A stretch of DNA of 38,936 nucleotides, from the NCBI GenBank assembly GCA_001873115.1, contig MNYK01000098.1, positions 1-38,936 of the forward strand, in the 5' to 3' direction. The notes beneath the pieces were generated by a model, which was given only the letters and a program-made list of their open reading frames with translations, searched no databases and was not told the origin of the DNA. Made by a program: the position numbers and the translations under genes. Positions 27,788-35,723 of this stretch are shown in pieces (the stretch's first letter is position 1; every line of letters starts with the position of its first letter). Origin of the DNA: Desulfobacterales bacterium CG2_30_60_27 (GTDB taxonomy: Bacteria > Desulfobacterota > Desulfobulbia > Desulfobulbales > CG2-30-60-27).

Positions 27788-28159
27788 ATGCAGGATCTGG
27801 AAGCAGTGGTGCGGGAGCTCGGGCAGACCTTCCGGCTGAAGGGAACCACCGCGGTTGGCGACGTGGTCCTGATTATGGTGGATAATCCCCTCACCATGCT
27901 CTATGGCCTGGTGACCGGGATCGAGCGCGACGCCTCCCGCCTGGACGAATGGTGGCACCTGGCCATGCAGCTCCTTTCCTTCCCGCCGCAGCACGCGGTT
28001 TGGACCTTGCGGACTCCGCAGTTTACCGGCCGGGAGATCTTCACCATGGGCGGTGAGAAACGGTTCGTGAAGGCGTTGGATTTCGGCGGCCAGGATGGGG
28101 TGACGGGCAATACGATTCCGACCGTCGTAAAGAAGCCGACGCTCCGGCGGATAAAATGA
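27788..28159 (+). CDS. hypothetical protein, 123 aa
   Basis: No family is recognised. The likely start is the ATG at 27788 (MQDLEAVVRELG), preceded by GGGGGCAGGGCG; the frame is open further upstream (ATG at 27749), but that part looks non-coding. The sequence is a mixed alpha/beta pattern with VGDVVLIMVDNPLTMLYG and EWWHLAMQLLSFPP, no signal peptide and no metal motif. It is divergent from htrA and 46 bp upstream of thiL, so it may share a transcript with thiL. Confidence 0.6.
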   Translation: MQDLEAVVRELGQTFRLKGTTAVGDVVLIMVDNPLTMLYGLVTGIERDASRLDEWWHLAMQLLSFPPQHAVWTLRTPQFTGREIFTMGGEKRFVKALDFGGQDGVTGNTIPTVVKKPTLRRIK

Positions 28160-28205
28160 ACTGTTTGTGGATTCAGGCGGCGGCTGCCAGGTATTCTTTG
28201 CCGCC

Positions 28206-29237
28206 ATGGTTAATATCATGAAATCCCTGCCAAGTGAGCGCAGCATTATTGACGACATCCGTTCCCGCCTGCCCGATGGCGGCGCTGCCGGGCTGGTGCG
28301 GGGCATTGGCGACGACTGCGCGGTGCTGGCGAGAGCCGGGGGCCTGCTGGAGTTGGCGACTACCGACACCCTGGTGGAAGGCGTGCATTTTGATCTGGCC
28401 TGGCACCCGGCCCATCTACTGGGCCGGAAGGCGGTCGCGGTGAACGTCAGCGACATCGCCGCCATGGGCGGCATCCCCCGCTTTGCCTTGCTGGCCCTTG
28501 GGCTGCCCGCCACCCTGGCAAAGGCCTGGTTGGACGATTTGCTGGCCGGTTTTATCGCCGCCCTGGCGGAGTACGGGGTCGTACTGGTGGGTGGCGACAC
28601 GGTGCGGAGCCCGGCCGGCCTTGTACTTTCCGTTACCGTGCTGGGCGAGGTGGCGGCGGACGAGGTGCTCTATCGGCATGGCGCCAGCCCGGGTGACGGG
28701 GTGTGGGTCAGCGGTTGCCTCGGAGCGGCGGCTGCCGGCCTGGAACTCTGCCGCGGCGGGCGAGCGTTGCCGGCCGGCCATCCCTGGGCGCCGTTGGGCC
28801 GCGCCCATCTCGATCCCGTGGCCCAGGTGCGGCTGGGGCGGCTGCTGGCCACCAGCGGGATGGTGCGGGCCATGATGGACCTTTCCGACGGCCTGGCCAC
28901 CGATCTGGCCCATCTCTGCAAGGAGAGCGGCGTCGGCGCGGAGGTGGACGCCGCCTGCCTGCCGCTTGCCGACGAGCTGCGGCAGGCGGCCCGGGAGCTG
29001 GGGCGCGACCCGCTGGACTGGGCCTTGGCTGGCGGCGAGGATTACGGTTTGCTCTTCGCGGCCCCGGCCGATGCGGCCGAGAAGCTGGTCCGTCTGGTGG
29101 CCGAGGCCGGCGGTCCCGTCATCTCCCGGGTCGGTTACTGCACGGCCGGCAGCGGCGTGGTGCTCGTGCATCAGGGCCGCGAGCGGCATATCGCCTATCA
29201 GGGCTATGATCATTTTACCGGCCCGGCCCGGCCCTGA
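28206..29237 (+). CDS. thiL: thiamine-monophosphate kinase
   Basis: This 343-aa enzyme phosphorylates thiamine monophosphate to thiamine diphosphate with ATP. PurM/ThiL-fold motifs are visible: GIGDDCAVL, TTDTLVEGVHFD, GRKAVAVNVSDIAAMGG, LVGGDTVRS, MMDLSDGLATDL and AGGEDYGLLF. The ATG at 28206 is used; ATG 28218 (MKSLPSERS) fits family length equally well, and neither has a strong ribosome-binding site. No TPP-riboswitch-like sequence was recognised upstream. The 242 bp downstream (29238-29479) hold no gene. Confidence 0.95.
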   Translation: MVNIMKSLPSERSIIDDIRSRLPDGGAAGLVRGIGDDCAVLARAGGLLELATTDTLVEGVHFDLAWHPAHLLGRKAVAVNVSDIAAMGGIPRFALLALGLPATLAKAWLDDLLAGFIAALAEYGVVLVGGDTVRSPAGLVLSVTVLGEVAADEVLYRHGASPGDGVWVSGCLGAAAAGLELCRGGRALPAGHPWAPLGRAHLDPVAQVRLGRLLATSGMVRAMMDLSDGLATDLAHLCKESGVGAEVDAACLPLADELRQAARELGRDPLDWALAGGEDYGLLFAAPADAAEKLVRLVAEAGGPVISRVGYCTAGSGVVLVHQGRERHIAYQGYDHFTGPARP

Positions 29238-29479
29238 GCCATTTCTTCATGCCCTGCACCGGAAATGGGGCGACAGCGCATTTCTCCTTGTAATTCGTGG
29301 GAATTTCTGTAAATTTACCAGGACAGAGGTGCGCTGGCCATGACCGGCGGGGATAACCCGCGGCAAAACCAGCGGGGCCAACATGCCAAAACGCCTGGGG
29401 GGCGCGGTATGCTGGTCTGAAGCCATACCACATCGGGGACCGACTTGGATAGCCTTTTGCAAGGACGGACGGGGGGACC

Positions 29480-32227
29480 ATGCGAGAAGCAGCCGTGGAT
29501 CAGGTGATCGCCATCGACCACCTGCCTACTTTGCCGGCGGTAGCGATCGAGGCTATCCGCCTCATGGAGGGCGAGCCGGCCAATTTCGACTCCATCGCCG
29601 ATCTTCTCAAGAACGATCAGGTCCTCACCGGGCGGATTCTGCATTACGCCAACTCGGCCTTTGTCGGGATCCAGCGCAAGGTGGCATCTATTAGTCAGGC
29701 CATCGCCCTGCTGGGGTTCAGTACCGTCCGTTCCATCGTCCTGTCCATTTCCATCTTTGATTTTTTTGCCGAGCGCTTCGCGCGGCAGCGGGCCGGGGTG
29801 GTCAATTTCTGGCTGCACTCCATCGGCGTGGCGGTCGCGGCCGAGATTCTGGCCAAGAAACTGGGCTTTGCCGAGCCAGATGAGGCATACGTGGCCGGGC
29901 TTCTCCATGATATGGGCAAGTTCGTCGCCTTTCTTCAGCAGCCCGAGAAATTCGAGCGAGTCTGCCAGGAACTGGAGCTGCAGGCCGGCGTCGGCAGCGA
30001 ACAGAGCCTGCCCTTGGACCTGGAGCGGGGCATCCTTGGCACCACCCACGTCGAACTCGGCAAGCGTGTTGCCGAGCAGTGGGGCTTTCCAGAGTCCTTG
30101 GCCCGTGTCCTCTGGCTCCACCATCAGCCGACGGTGGAGGCCATCCTGCCCGGCAATGAACACCTGCCGGCGCTTATCCGCTTCGCCGATCTGCTCTGCG
30201 TCACTCACAACGTCGGCACCAGTTACTTCCTGGCCGCCACCCCGCACTCCCAGGACCACTTCCATTTTGCCCTGGAGAACATGGTCCTCCTCAACCGGTT
30301 TTCGGCCGCCGACATCGAGGCGGTCATGGACGAGGTGCATGGCCGCGTCCAGGAGGTGGCCAGCGTACTGGGTATCTGGGACGAGGAGACCTATCGGAAA
30401 CTGGTGGGGGCGGCTAACATTACCCTGGGCAGCATGAGCATGAAGGCCGAGGCGAGCATGGTCGAACTGGTCGGGACCAACCGTGCCCTGGCCGCCACCT
30501 GCGACATGGTCCGGCAGCTCCACGCCGGCCTGCCGCTTGCCGAAGCGGCCCGCATCGTCATCACCGCCGCCCGCCGCGCCTTCAATGTCAACCGCTGCCT
30601 GTGCATGTTCCGCCATGAGGCGGTCCAGGCCTTTGTGGGACAGCTCGCCGAGGACGACGGCTTTCATGAAATCCAGGTGCCCCTCCATCTGGCGGAGTTG
30701 CGGCGCTACGCCCGGCAGGCCGAGGTGTCCGATATCGAGTCCGAGGCCATGCAGTGCCTGGAACGTACCGCCGGCGGGCTGGGTAAGGGGGCCGACCTGG
30801 AGGCCGGGGTGCGCACCATGGTTTCCGGGTCCAAGTTCCTCGCCGCCTTCTTCATGGCCGACACTAGCGGCAGGCGAGGCAGGGATCCCATTCTTGGCGA
30901 GTTGATTCTCGATTTCCAGGATGCCGTAGACTTGCGATCAGAGGGGATGGCCGTGCTGTCCAGGAATTTTGAATCCCTGGTCCTGGCGGCCGGCAACGCC
31001 ATCGAGCGCCTCCTCCTGTTCGAGGATTTGACTGGCCAGGCCGCCGAAATGGCCGAGAACTCGCGCAAGATGGAGGAGAATCAGCGCCAGCTTTTTCATG
31101 CCCACCGGCTGGCCACGGTGGGCCGTCTGGCCGCCGGCGCGGCCCATGAGATCAACAACCCGCTCACCATCATTTCCCTTAATACCCAGATCCTGTCCCG
31201 CACCCTGCGGAAGATGGAGAATGTCGACGACCTCAACAGCCGGCTGAAGGTCATTACCGACCAGGAGGAGCGCATCTCCAAGATCATCCAGGAACTTATG
31301 GGCTTCGCACGGCCGGCGGAACCGAAGTTCTGTCAGGTTGGCTTGGCGGAGATCGTCGGCAAGGTTGTCAAGGTCATCGGCGACCGGGTTCCCATGGCCA
31401 GGATTCGCCTGGACAACCGCATCGCCGTTGACCTGCCGCTGGTCATGGTCGACCCGCTGCAGATGGAGCAGGTCTTCATGAACCTCCTGATCAACGCCAA
31501 CCATGCCATGCCGGACGGTGGCACCATCACCCTGGAGGCGGCGCCGCGTAACGGCTTTCTGGAGGTGCGGGTCGCCGACACCGGCCAGGGCATCGACCCC
31601 AGGAACCTGCCCAAGATCTTCGACCCTTTTTTCACCACCAAGAAAGAGGGCGAGGGCACCGGGCTCGGCCTGGCGGTCTGCCATTCCATTGTCGAGCACA
31701 ATGGCGGCGCCATGCGGGTGACCAGCGAACTCGGCAAGGGCACGACCTTTTATGTCGTTCTGCCGGTGGACAAGGGCAGCCGTCTGCGGGCCATGAAGGA
31801 GGACCTCAAGCAGCAGGACGTGGTTGAGGTGCCTGAGCGCCGGAGCAAGGAGAGATACCGCATCCTGGTCATCGACGACGAGCGTATCCTGAATGACATG
31901 CTGCAGGACGGTCTGCGGGGTGCCGGCTTCGAGGTGGATGGCGCCTACGACGGTGTTGAGGGCATCGGGCAGTTGCGCTTCAAGCAGTATCATGTTGTGC
32001 TGCTCGACATCCGCATGCCGCGCAAGGACGGCCTTGAGGTGCTGCGTTTCATCAAGGAGGAGTTTCCCGACATCCAGGTGATTATCGTCACCGGGTTGGC
32101 CTCCAAGCAGGAGATCAAGGACACGGTCAAGAAGGGGGCCTTTGCCTGCCTTAAGAAACCCTTTATGTTCGAGAAGGTGCTGGAAACTATCAACAACGCC
32201 CTTGCAGCTCGGCACGGCGACCAATGA
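29480..32227 (+). CDS. HDOD - sensor histidine kinase - receiver multidomain protein
   Basis: The product is 915 aa and soluble. Domains in order are HDOD (~res 8-210: HLPTLPAVAIEAIRLM, LLKNDQVLTGRILHYANSA, LHDMGKFVAF), a GAF-like region (~310-520), and a HisKA with phospho-acceptor His in AAGAAHEINNPLT. The HATPase shows NLLINANHAMPDGG, ADTGQGID, and GEGTGLGLAV, and a C-terminal receiver shows LVIDDE, LLDIRMPRKDG and LKKPF. It is a cytoplasmic hybrid kinase whose HDOD part may sense or scaffold another signal. Its stop overlaps the start of the next gene (ATGA), so it is probably coupled to the FlhG-like ATPase. Start ATG follows GGACGGGGGGACC. Confidence 0.93.
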   Translation: MREAAVDQVIAIDHLPTLPAVAIEAIRLMEGEPANFDSIADLLKNDQVLTGRILHYANSAFVGIQRKVASISQAIALLGFSTVRSIVLSISIFDFFAERFARQRAGVVNFWLHSIGVAVAAEILAKKLGFAEPDEAYVAGLLHDMGKFVAFLQQPEKFERVCQELELQAGVGSEQSLPLDLERGILGTTHVELGKRVAEQWGFPESLARVLWLHHQPTVEAILPGNEHLPALIRFADLLCVTHNVGTSYFLAATPHSQDHFHFALENMVLLNRFSAADIEAVMDEVHGRVQEVASVLGIWDEETYRKLVGAANITLGSMSMKAEASMVELVGTNRALAATCDMVRQLHAGLPLAEAARIVITAARRAFNVNRCLCMFRHEAVQAFVGQLAEDDGFHEIQVPLHLAELRRYARQAEVSDIESEAMQCLERTAGGLGKGADLEAGVRTMVSGSKFLAAFFMADTSGRRGRDPILGELILDFQDAVDLRSEGMAVLSRNFESLVLAAGNAIERLLLFEDLTGQAAEMAENSRKMEENQRQLFHAHRLATVGRLAAGAAHEINNPLTIISLNTQILSRTLRKMENVDDLNSRLKVITDQEERISKIIQELMGFARPAEPKFCQVGLAEIVGKVVKVIGDRVPMARIRLDNRIAVDLPLVMVDPLQMEQVFMNLLINANHAMPDGGTITLEAAPRNGFLEVRVADTGQGIDPRNLPKIFDPFFTTKKEGEGTGLGLAVCHSIVEHNGGAMRVTSELGKGTTFYVVLPVDKGSRLRAMKEDLKQQDVVEVPERRSKERYRILVIDDERILNDMLQDGLRGAGFEVDGAYDGVEGIGQLRFKQYHVVLLDIRMPRKDGLEVLRFIKEEFPDIQVIIVTGLASKQEIKDTVKKGAFACLKKPFMFEKVLETINNALAARHGDQ

Positions 32228-33294
32228 GCAGGGAGAAGAACGGCATGGCCATGGCCGGGGAGCACGACAGGCTGCTGTCCATCGAGGAAATTTCCCGGGA
32301 GACCGGTTTGGAGGAGAGCGTCTTGCGCTTCTACGAGTCGGAATATGGCGCCGAACTGCCCGACAAGATCCTGCGCGGCGATGTCCTCTCCTTTCCGGCG
32401 GTCGCAGTGGATGCCTTTCGGCAGCTTCACGCCCGGCGGACGGCGGCCAGCGGTGCCACGCCCAAGGTGGCGGCCGCTGGTTCCTTTGCCCGGGTCATCG
32501 CCGTTACCTCGGGCAAGGGCGGGGTCGGCAAGACCAACCTGGCCTTGAATCTGGCCATTGAACTGCAGCGGCTCGGCAAGCTGTGCCTGGTGCTGGACGC
32601 CGACATGGGCATGGCCAACGTCCACCTGCTGGCCGGCGTTAATCCCAGCTTAAGTCTCATGGCCGTGCTCAATGACCAGGTGGCCATGGCCGATATCATC
32701 GTCGAGGGGCCGGCGGGCATCGGCCTCATTCCGGGCGGCAGCGGTCTCGTCGCCCTGGCCGACTCCAGCCGGTCCGAGCGGTTGAAGCTGGTCCGCGCCC
32801 TGCAGCAGGTGGAACTGGCGGCCGAGATCATTCTGGTGGATACCGGCGCCGGCATGGGCGCCGGGGTGCGCGACTTTCTGGTGGCGGCCGATGACGTCCT
32901 CTTCGTGCTCACGCCGGACATCACCTCCCTGGCCGATTCCTACGGGCTGCTCAAGGCGCTCCACCAGGAGCGCGATTTTGCCGGTCGGCCCGTCTACTCG
33001 GTGATCAACATGGTCCACAGTCTGACCGAGGCGGCTGACGTGGCTCAGCGTTTCGCCGACTGCGCCCGACGGTTTCTAGGCCAGGAGGTCGAGAACCTCG
33101 GCTATATTATGAAAGACGCCACCGTGGGAGGCGCCACGGTGCGGCGCACACCGTACTGCATATTCCGGCCCCAGGCGCGGGTGAGCGTCAACACCCGCAA
33201 CGTGGCCAGGGCCATTCTCAAACGCGAGCAGCCCGAGATCCGTCTCTCCTCATCCTTTGGCAGGTTTTTGGAGCGGTTGCAGGGCAAATTATAA
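32224..33294 (+). CDS. MinD/FlhG-like ATPase with N-terminal MerR-like helix-turn-helix
   Basis: This is a 356-aa protein. Residues ~17-72 resemble a MerR-type winged helix (LLSIEEISRETGLEESVLRFYE). From residue ~91 a ParA/MinD P-loop ATPase follows, with deviant Walker A SGKGGVGKT (97-104), LDADMGMANVHLL (a FlhG/MinD-like signature), ILVDTGAG and LTPDITSLADSYGLLK. FlhG/MinD proteins place polar structures such as flagella or pili, and the DNA-binding front end could couple this to transcription. The ATG overlaps the preceding stop (ATGA); an alternative ATG lies at 32245. The neighbours, HDOD kinase and ExeA-like ATPase, hint at a surface-structure or secretion context, but no structural pilus or flagellar gene is seen here. 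Confidence 0.88.
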   Translation: MSREKNGMAMAGEHDRLLSIEEISRETGLEESVLRFYESEYGAELPDKILRGDVLSFPAVAVDAFRQLHARRTAASGATPKVAAAGSFARVIAVTSGKGGVGKTNLALNLAIELQRLGKLCLVLDADMGMANVHLLAGVNPSLSLMAVLNDQVAMADIIVEGPAGIGLIPGGSGLVALADSSRSERLKLVRALQQVELAAEIILVDTGAGMGAGVRDFLVAADDVLFVLTPDITSLADSYGLLKALHQERDFAGRPVYSVINMVHSLTEAADVAQRFADCARRFLGQEVENLGYIMKDATVGGATVRRTPYCIFRPQARVSVNTRNVARAILKREQPEIRLSSSFGRFLERLQGKL

Positions 33295-33315
33295 ATCTAA
33301 GGAGGGTACGAGTAT

Positions 33316-34143
33316 ATGACAGCGAATACCTGGATTGAGCGCTTCGGGTTGCGGCAGAACCCGTTCAAGGACACCCTGGACACCTCGCTTTTTTTCAGAA
33401 CCAGGCAGCACGAAGAGGCCCTTATCCGCTTGCGCATCGGCCTGGAGGATGGCCACGCCATTATTCTGCTGACCGGGCCCTCGGGCACCGGTAAGACCAT
33501 CGCCACCCAGGTGGTGCTTCGGGCCATGGACCGCAGCCGCTATGCGCCGGTCTTTGTCTTCGCTTACCCGGGCATGACCAGGGGCACCATGCTGGGCGCG
33601 ATTCTTAAGGAGTTGGGGGTGGTGGACATCCCGCCCTTCGCCGCCCAGCGTTTGACCATGCTGCAGGAAAAGGCCATGACCCTGCATGCCGGCGGCTGGC
33701 GGCTGGTGATTTTTTTGGACGAGGCCCATTTTCTCAAGGCCGACGTTCTGCACGTGCTGCGCACCCTGTCCAATTTTGAGACTGAACAGGAGAAACTGGT
33801 CACCGTGCTCCTGGTGGCCGAAGATTCGTTGCTGCGGCGGCTCAAGGCCCCACCGTACGCCTCGTTGCTCAGCCGCATCACCTTTGCCGTTACCCTGGAA
33901 GCGCTTTCCCGAGCCGAGACCGAACAGTACATCAAGTACCGGTTGCTAAAAAGCGGCGCCCAGCCCAACCTGCTGACCCCGGATGCCTATGCCGCGGCCC
34001 ACGACCACAGCGGCGGCGTGCCCCGCGCGGTCAACCGCCTGCTCTACAACAGCTTTATCGAGGCCATGGGCCAGGACACCACGGTCATCACCTCCGAGGT
34101 GCTGACGCGCGCCGAACAACGCATGGCGGTGCTGCGTGGGTAA
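33316..34143 (+). CDS. ExeA/GspA-like AAA ATPase
   Basis: This 275-aa protein opens with the family's WIERFGLRQNPFKDT..FF segment. It has Walker A GPSGTGKT (res 54-61), Walker B LVIFLDEAHFL (~130-140), a sensor-type LLVAEDSLL and a C-terminal helical lid (HSGGVPRAVNRLLYNS). The ExeA family includes the ATPase that helps assemble the type II secretin, MSHA-pilus ATPases and IS21/Tn7-like helpers. The position behind a FlhG-like ATPase fits the secretion/pilus branch better. TAAGGAGGGTACG is an excellent ribosome-binding site. The genes that would normally follow are missing, and the accessory island begins right after it, suggesting that the operon was cut. Confidence 0.87.
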   Translation: MTANTWIERFGLRQNPFKDTLDTSLFFRTRQHEEALIRLRIGLEDGHAIILLTGPSGTGKTIATQVVLRAMDRSRYAPVFVFAYPGMTRGTMLGAILKELGVVDIPPFAAQRLTMLQEKAMTLHAGGWRLVIFLDEAHFLKADVLHVLRTLSNFETEQEKLVTVLLVAEDSLLRRLKAPPYASLLSRITFAVTLEALSRAETEQYIKYRLLKSGAQPNLLTPDAYAAAHDHSGGVPRAVNRLLYNSFIEAMGQDTTVITSEVLTRAEQRMAVLRG

Positions 34144-34324
34144 GATCAGCCGGCTGCGTCTGCATGTGGCGCCAGCACCGCGGGACTGGCGGACTGAAGG
34201 CATCCGGCCCGAGGAGTTGGACTTGTTGTGCTGCGGCGCAGGTTCGCGGCAAGAGTTGTTAGGCGTTGCGCAAGGAAGGTCCAACCCCAGGCCCGCCAAG
34301 CGGGGGAAGCGACGCGTAGGCTGA
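34136..34324 (+). CDS. small ORF or truncated operon gene after the ExeA-like gene
   Basis: A GTG-initiated 62-codon frame overlaps the ExeA-like stop by 8 nt (VGKISRLRLHVAP...). Overlap and GC-rich codon use fit the host operon, but no family is recognised and the end (RPAKRGKRRVG) is low-complexity basic. It may be the 5' remnant of the next operon gene, cut off when the accessory island arrived. It may equally be non-coding. Confidence 0.3.
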   Translation: MGKISRLRLHVAPAPRDWRTEGIRPEELDLLCCGAGSRQELLGVAQGRSNPRPAKRGKRRVG

Positions 34325-34458
34325 ATCAGGTGGTCACTTCAGCAAATCAAACGGCGATAACCTTGAGATGCGCCTGCCTGCTGAGGGGTAAAAACTTTGA
34401 AACTCAAGAGCGATATATGCTCGCAAACGTCCTGCCGCGTTATTGAATCAGTTAATAG
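34144..34458. other. junction region between core operon and accessory island
   Basis: About 315 bp without a convincing complete gene. GC falls visibly from ~34380 onward. It contains the small ORF above, the 40-bp antitoxin relic (34338-34377), and then sequence leading into a transposase frame that has lost its 5' end. No inverted partner of the IS right end was found here. Confidence 0.6.
34338..34377 (-). pseudogene. relic of the 3' end of a HigA-type antitoxin gene
   Basis: These 40 nt are identical to 37881-37920, which hold the last codons and stop of the intact antitoxin gene. On the minus strand they read RQAHLKVIAV and stop. Outside the 40 nt the two sites diverge. It marks either an older toxin-antitoxin copy or a duplicated boundary. 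Confidence 0.75.
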
Positions 34459-35634
34459 TTAAGGTTTGACCCTCTTTCCCTGCTCTATGCGGCATCTGAG
34501 GCTAAAGTTCTTGGACATGGCGGCATATCGATCGTTCAGAAGGCCACTGGAGTGGCACGAGGCTCAATCAAGCAAGGGTTGAAGGAGCTCTTCCCTTCAC
34601 AGCGAACGGAAGCAGCAGGAGATGATGCCAGCCGGAGGATACGCCGCAAAGGAGGGGGCAGAAAGGCATCCGTTAAAGACAATGCGGAATTGCTCGCCGC
34701 ATTGGAAAGCCTGGTCGAGCCGGTCACGCGCGGCGACCCCGAATCTCCGTTGCGTTGGACCTGCAAGAGTTTACGACATCTGGAAGCCGAGTTGCGGTCG
34801 GAGGGGTATGTCGTCAGCCATACTTCGATAGGCGATCTGCTGAAGAAGTTGGGCTATAGCCTTCAGGGTAACCGCAAGACACTGGAGGGAGGTGATCACC
34901 CTGATCGTAATGCCCAGTTTGAGTTTATTAATACCCGAGCGGAAAATGCCATGCGTAATGGGCAGCCGGTAATTTCAGTTGACACCAAGAAAAAAGAGTT
35001 GGTCGGGCAATACAAAAACGGTGGAAAAGAGTTACGGCCAAAGGGGGAACCTGAACAAGTCAACGTGTATGACTTTGTTGATAAGGATTTGGGTCGAGCA
35101 AACCCTTATGGTGTTTACGATATAAGCAATAATTTTGGCTGGGTCAGCGTCGGCACCGATCACGACACGGCAAGTTTTGCGGTAGCCACAATACGCCGCT
35201 GGTGGTTTGGAATGGGCAAGGAACTCTATTCTGACGCCAAAGAGTTGTTAATCACGGCTGATGGCGGTGGTAGCAATGGTTCCTGTGTACGATTGTGGAA
35301 ACTTGAATTGCAAAAATTGGCCAATGAACTTGACATTCCTATTCGAGTCAGTCATTTCCCCCCGGGAACAAGCAAGTGGAACAAGATTGAACATCGACTG
35401 TTTTCTTACATCAGCATGAACTGGCGAGGGAAACCACTGGTTAGACATGAAGCGATTGTCAATTTGATTGCGGCCACCACAACCAGAAAAGGCTTGAAAG
35501 TGAAAGCAGAGCTTGACTCCAGTCATTATCCTACGGGCATCAAAGTCACAGATAAAGAACTCAAAACAATACGTATTTTACGTGAAGATTTTCATGGCGA
35601 ATGGAATTATTCAATCGTTCCAATCGAAAGCTAA
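34459..35634 (+). pseudogene. ISAzo13-family transposase, 5'-truncated
   Basis: The frame is open from 34459, after a TAG at 34456, to 35634 (391 codons). The first canonical start in frame is a GTG at 34552, well inside the conserved N-terminal region: codons before it read LLYAASEAKVLGHGGISIVQKATG, split here as LLYAASEAKVLG and GHGGISIVQKATG. Family members normally have about 25-30 more residues ahead of this. The DDE catalytic core looks intact: Asp in VISVDTKKKE, Asp in LLITADGGGSNG and Glu in KWNKIEHRLFSYI. No left terminal repeat was found, so the element has probably lost its left end. A start at 34552 would give a 360-aa product lacking part of the DNA-binding domain. Confidence 0.82.
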
Positions 35635-35637
35635 GTG

Positions 35638-35655
35638 TCCATGTTATTATTTTAC
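35638..35655. repeat. probable right-end sequence of the ISAzo13-type element
   Basis: TCCATGTTATTATTTTAC lies directly after the transposase stop and matches 38795-38812 (GCCATGTTATTTTTTTAC) at 16 of 18 positions. The second site abuts a truncated Y1 transposase gene, which suggests that both are ends of related insertion sequences. The exact IS boundary is not determined. Confidence 0.5.
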
Positions 35656-35666
35656 GGATCCTAAGC

Positions 35667-35673
35667 GTTGGGC
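35667..35673 (+). other. integron core site (GTTRRRY) at the 5' boundary of the R-M cassette
   Basis: GTTGGGC fits GTTRRRY. Integron recombination joins cassettes between G and TT, so the cassette would begin TTGGGCC at 35668. The left part of the site (an attC or attI) is not visible because IS sequence lies immediately upstream. Confidence 0.7.
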
Positions 35674-35688
35674 CGCTAGAAAATAAAC

Positions 35689-35716
35689 TTCACAATATCG
35701 CCCAATAGGGTATATT
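35689..35716 (+). promoter_or_regulatory. cassette-borne promoter, apparently giving a leaderless mRNA
   Basis: TTCACA (35689-35694) and TATATT (35711-35716) have a 16-nt spacer. The methyltransferase ATG follows only 7 nt after the -10 box, so transcription would start at or next to the initiation codon. No ribosome-binding site is visible. Confidence 0.55.
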
Positions 35717-35723
35717 CCTGCCT

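Noticed and set aside
27556-28205. TPP riboswitch ahead of thiL
   Set aside because: No THI-box-like conserved core or fitting helix pattern was recognised in this stretch.
34255-34264. GTTAGGC as a second integron core site
   Set aside because: It fits GTTRRRY, but no RYYYAAC box or pairing arms occur upstream within attC range. It also lies in GC-rich sequence that seems to continue the host operon.
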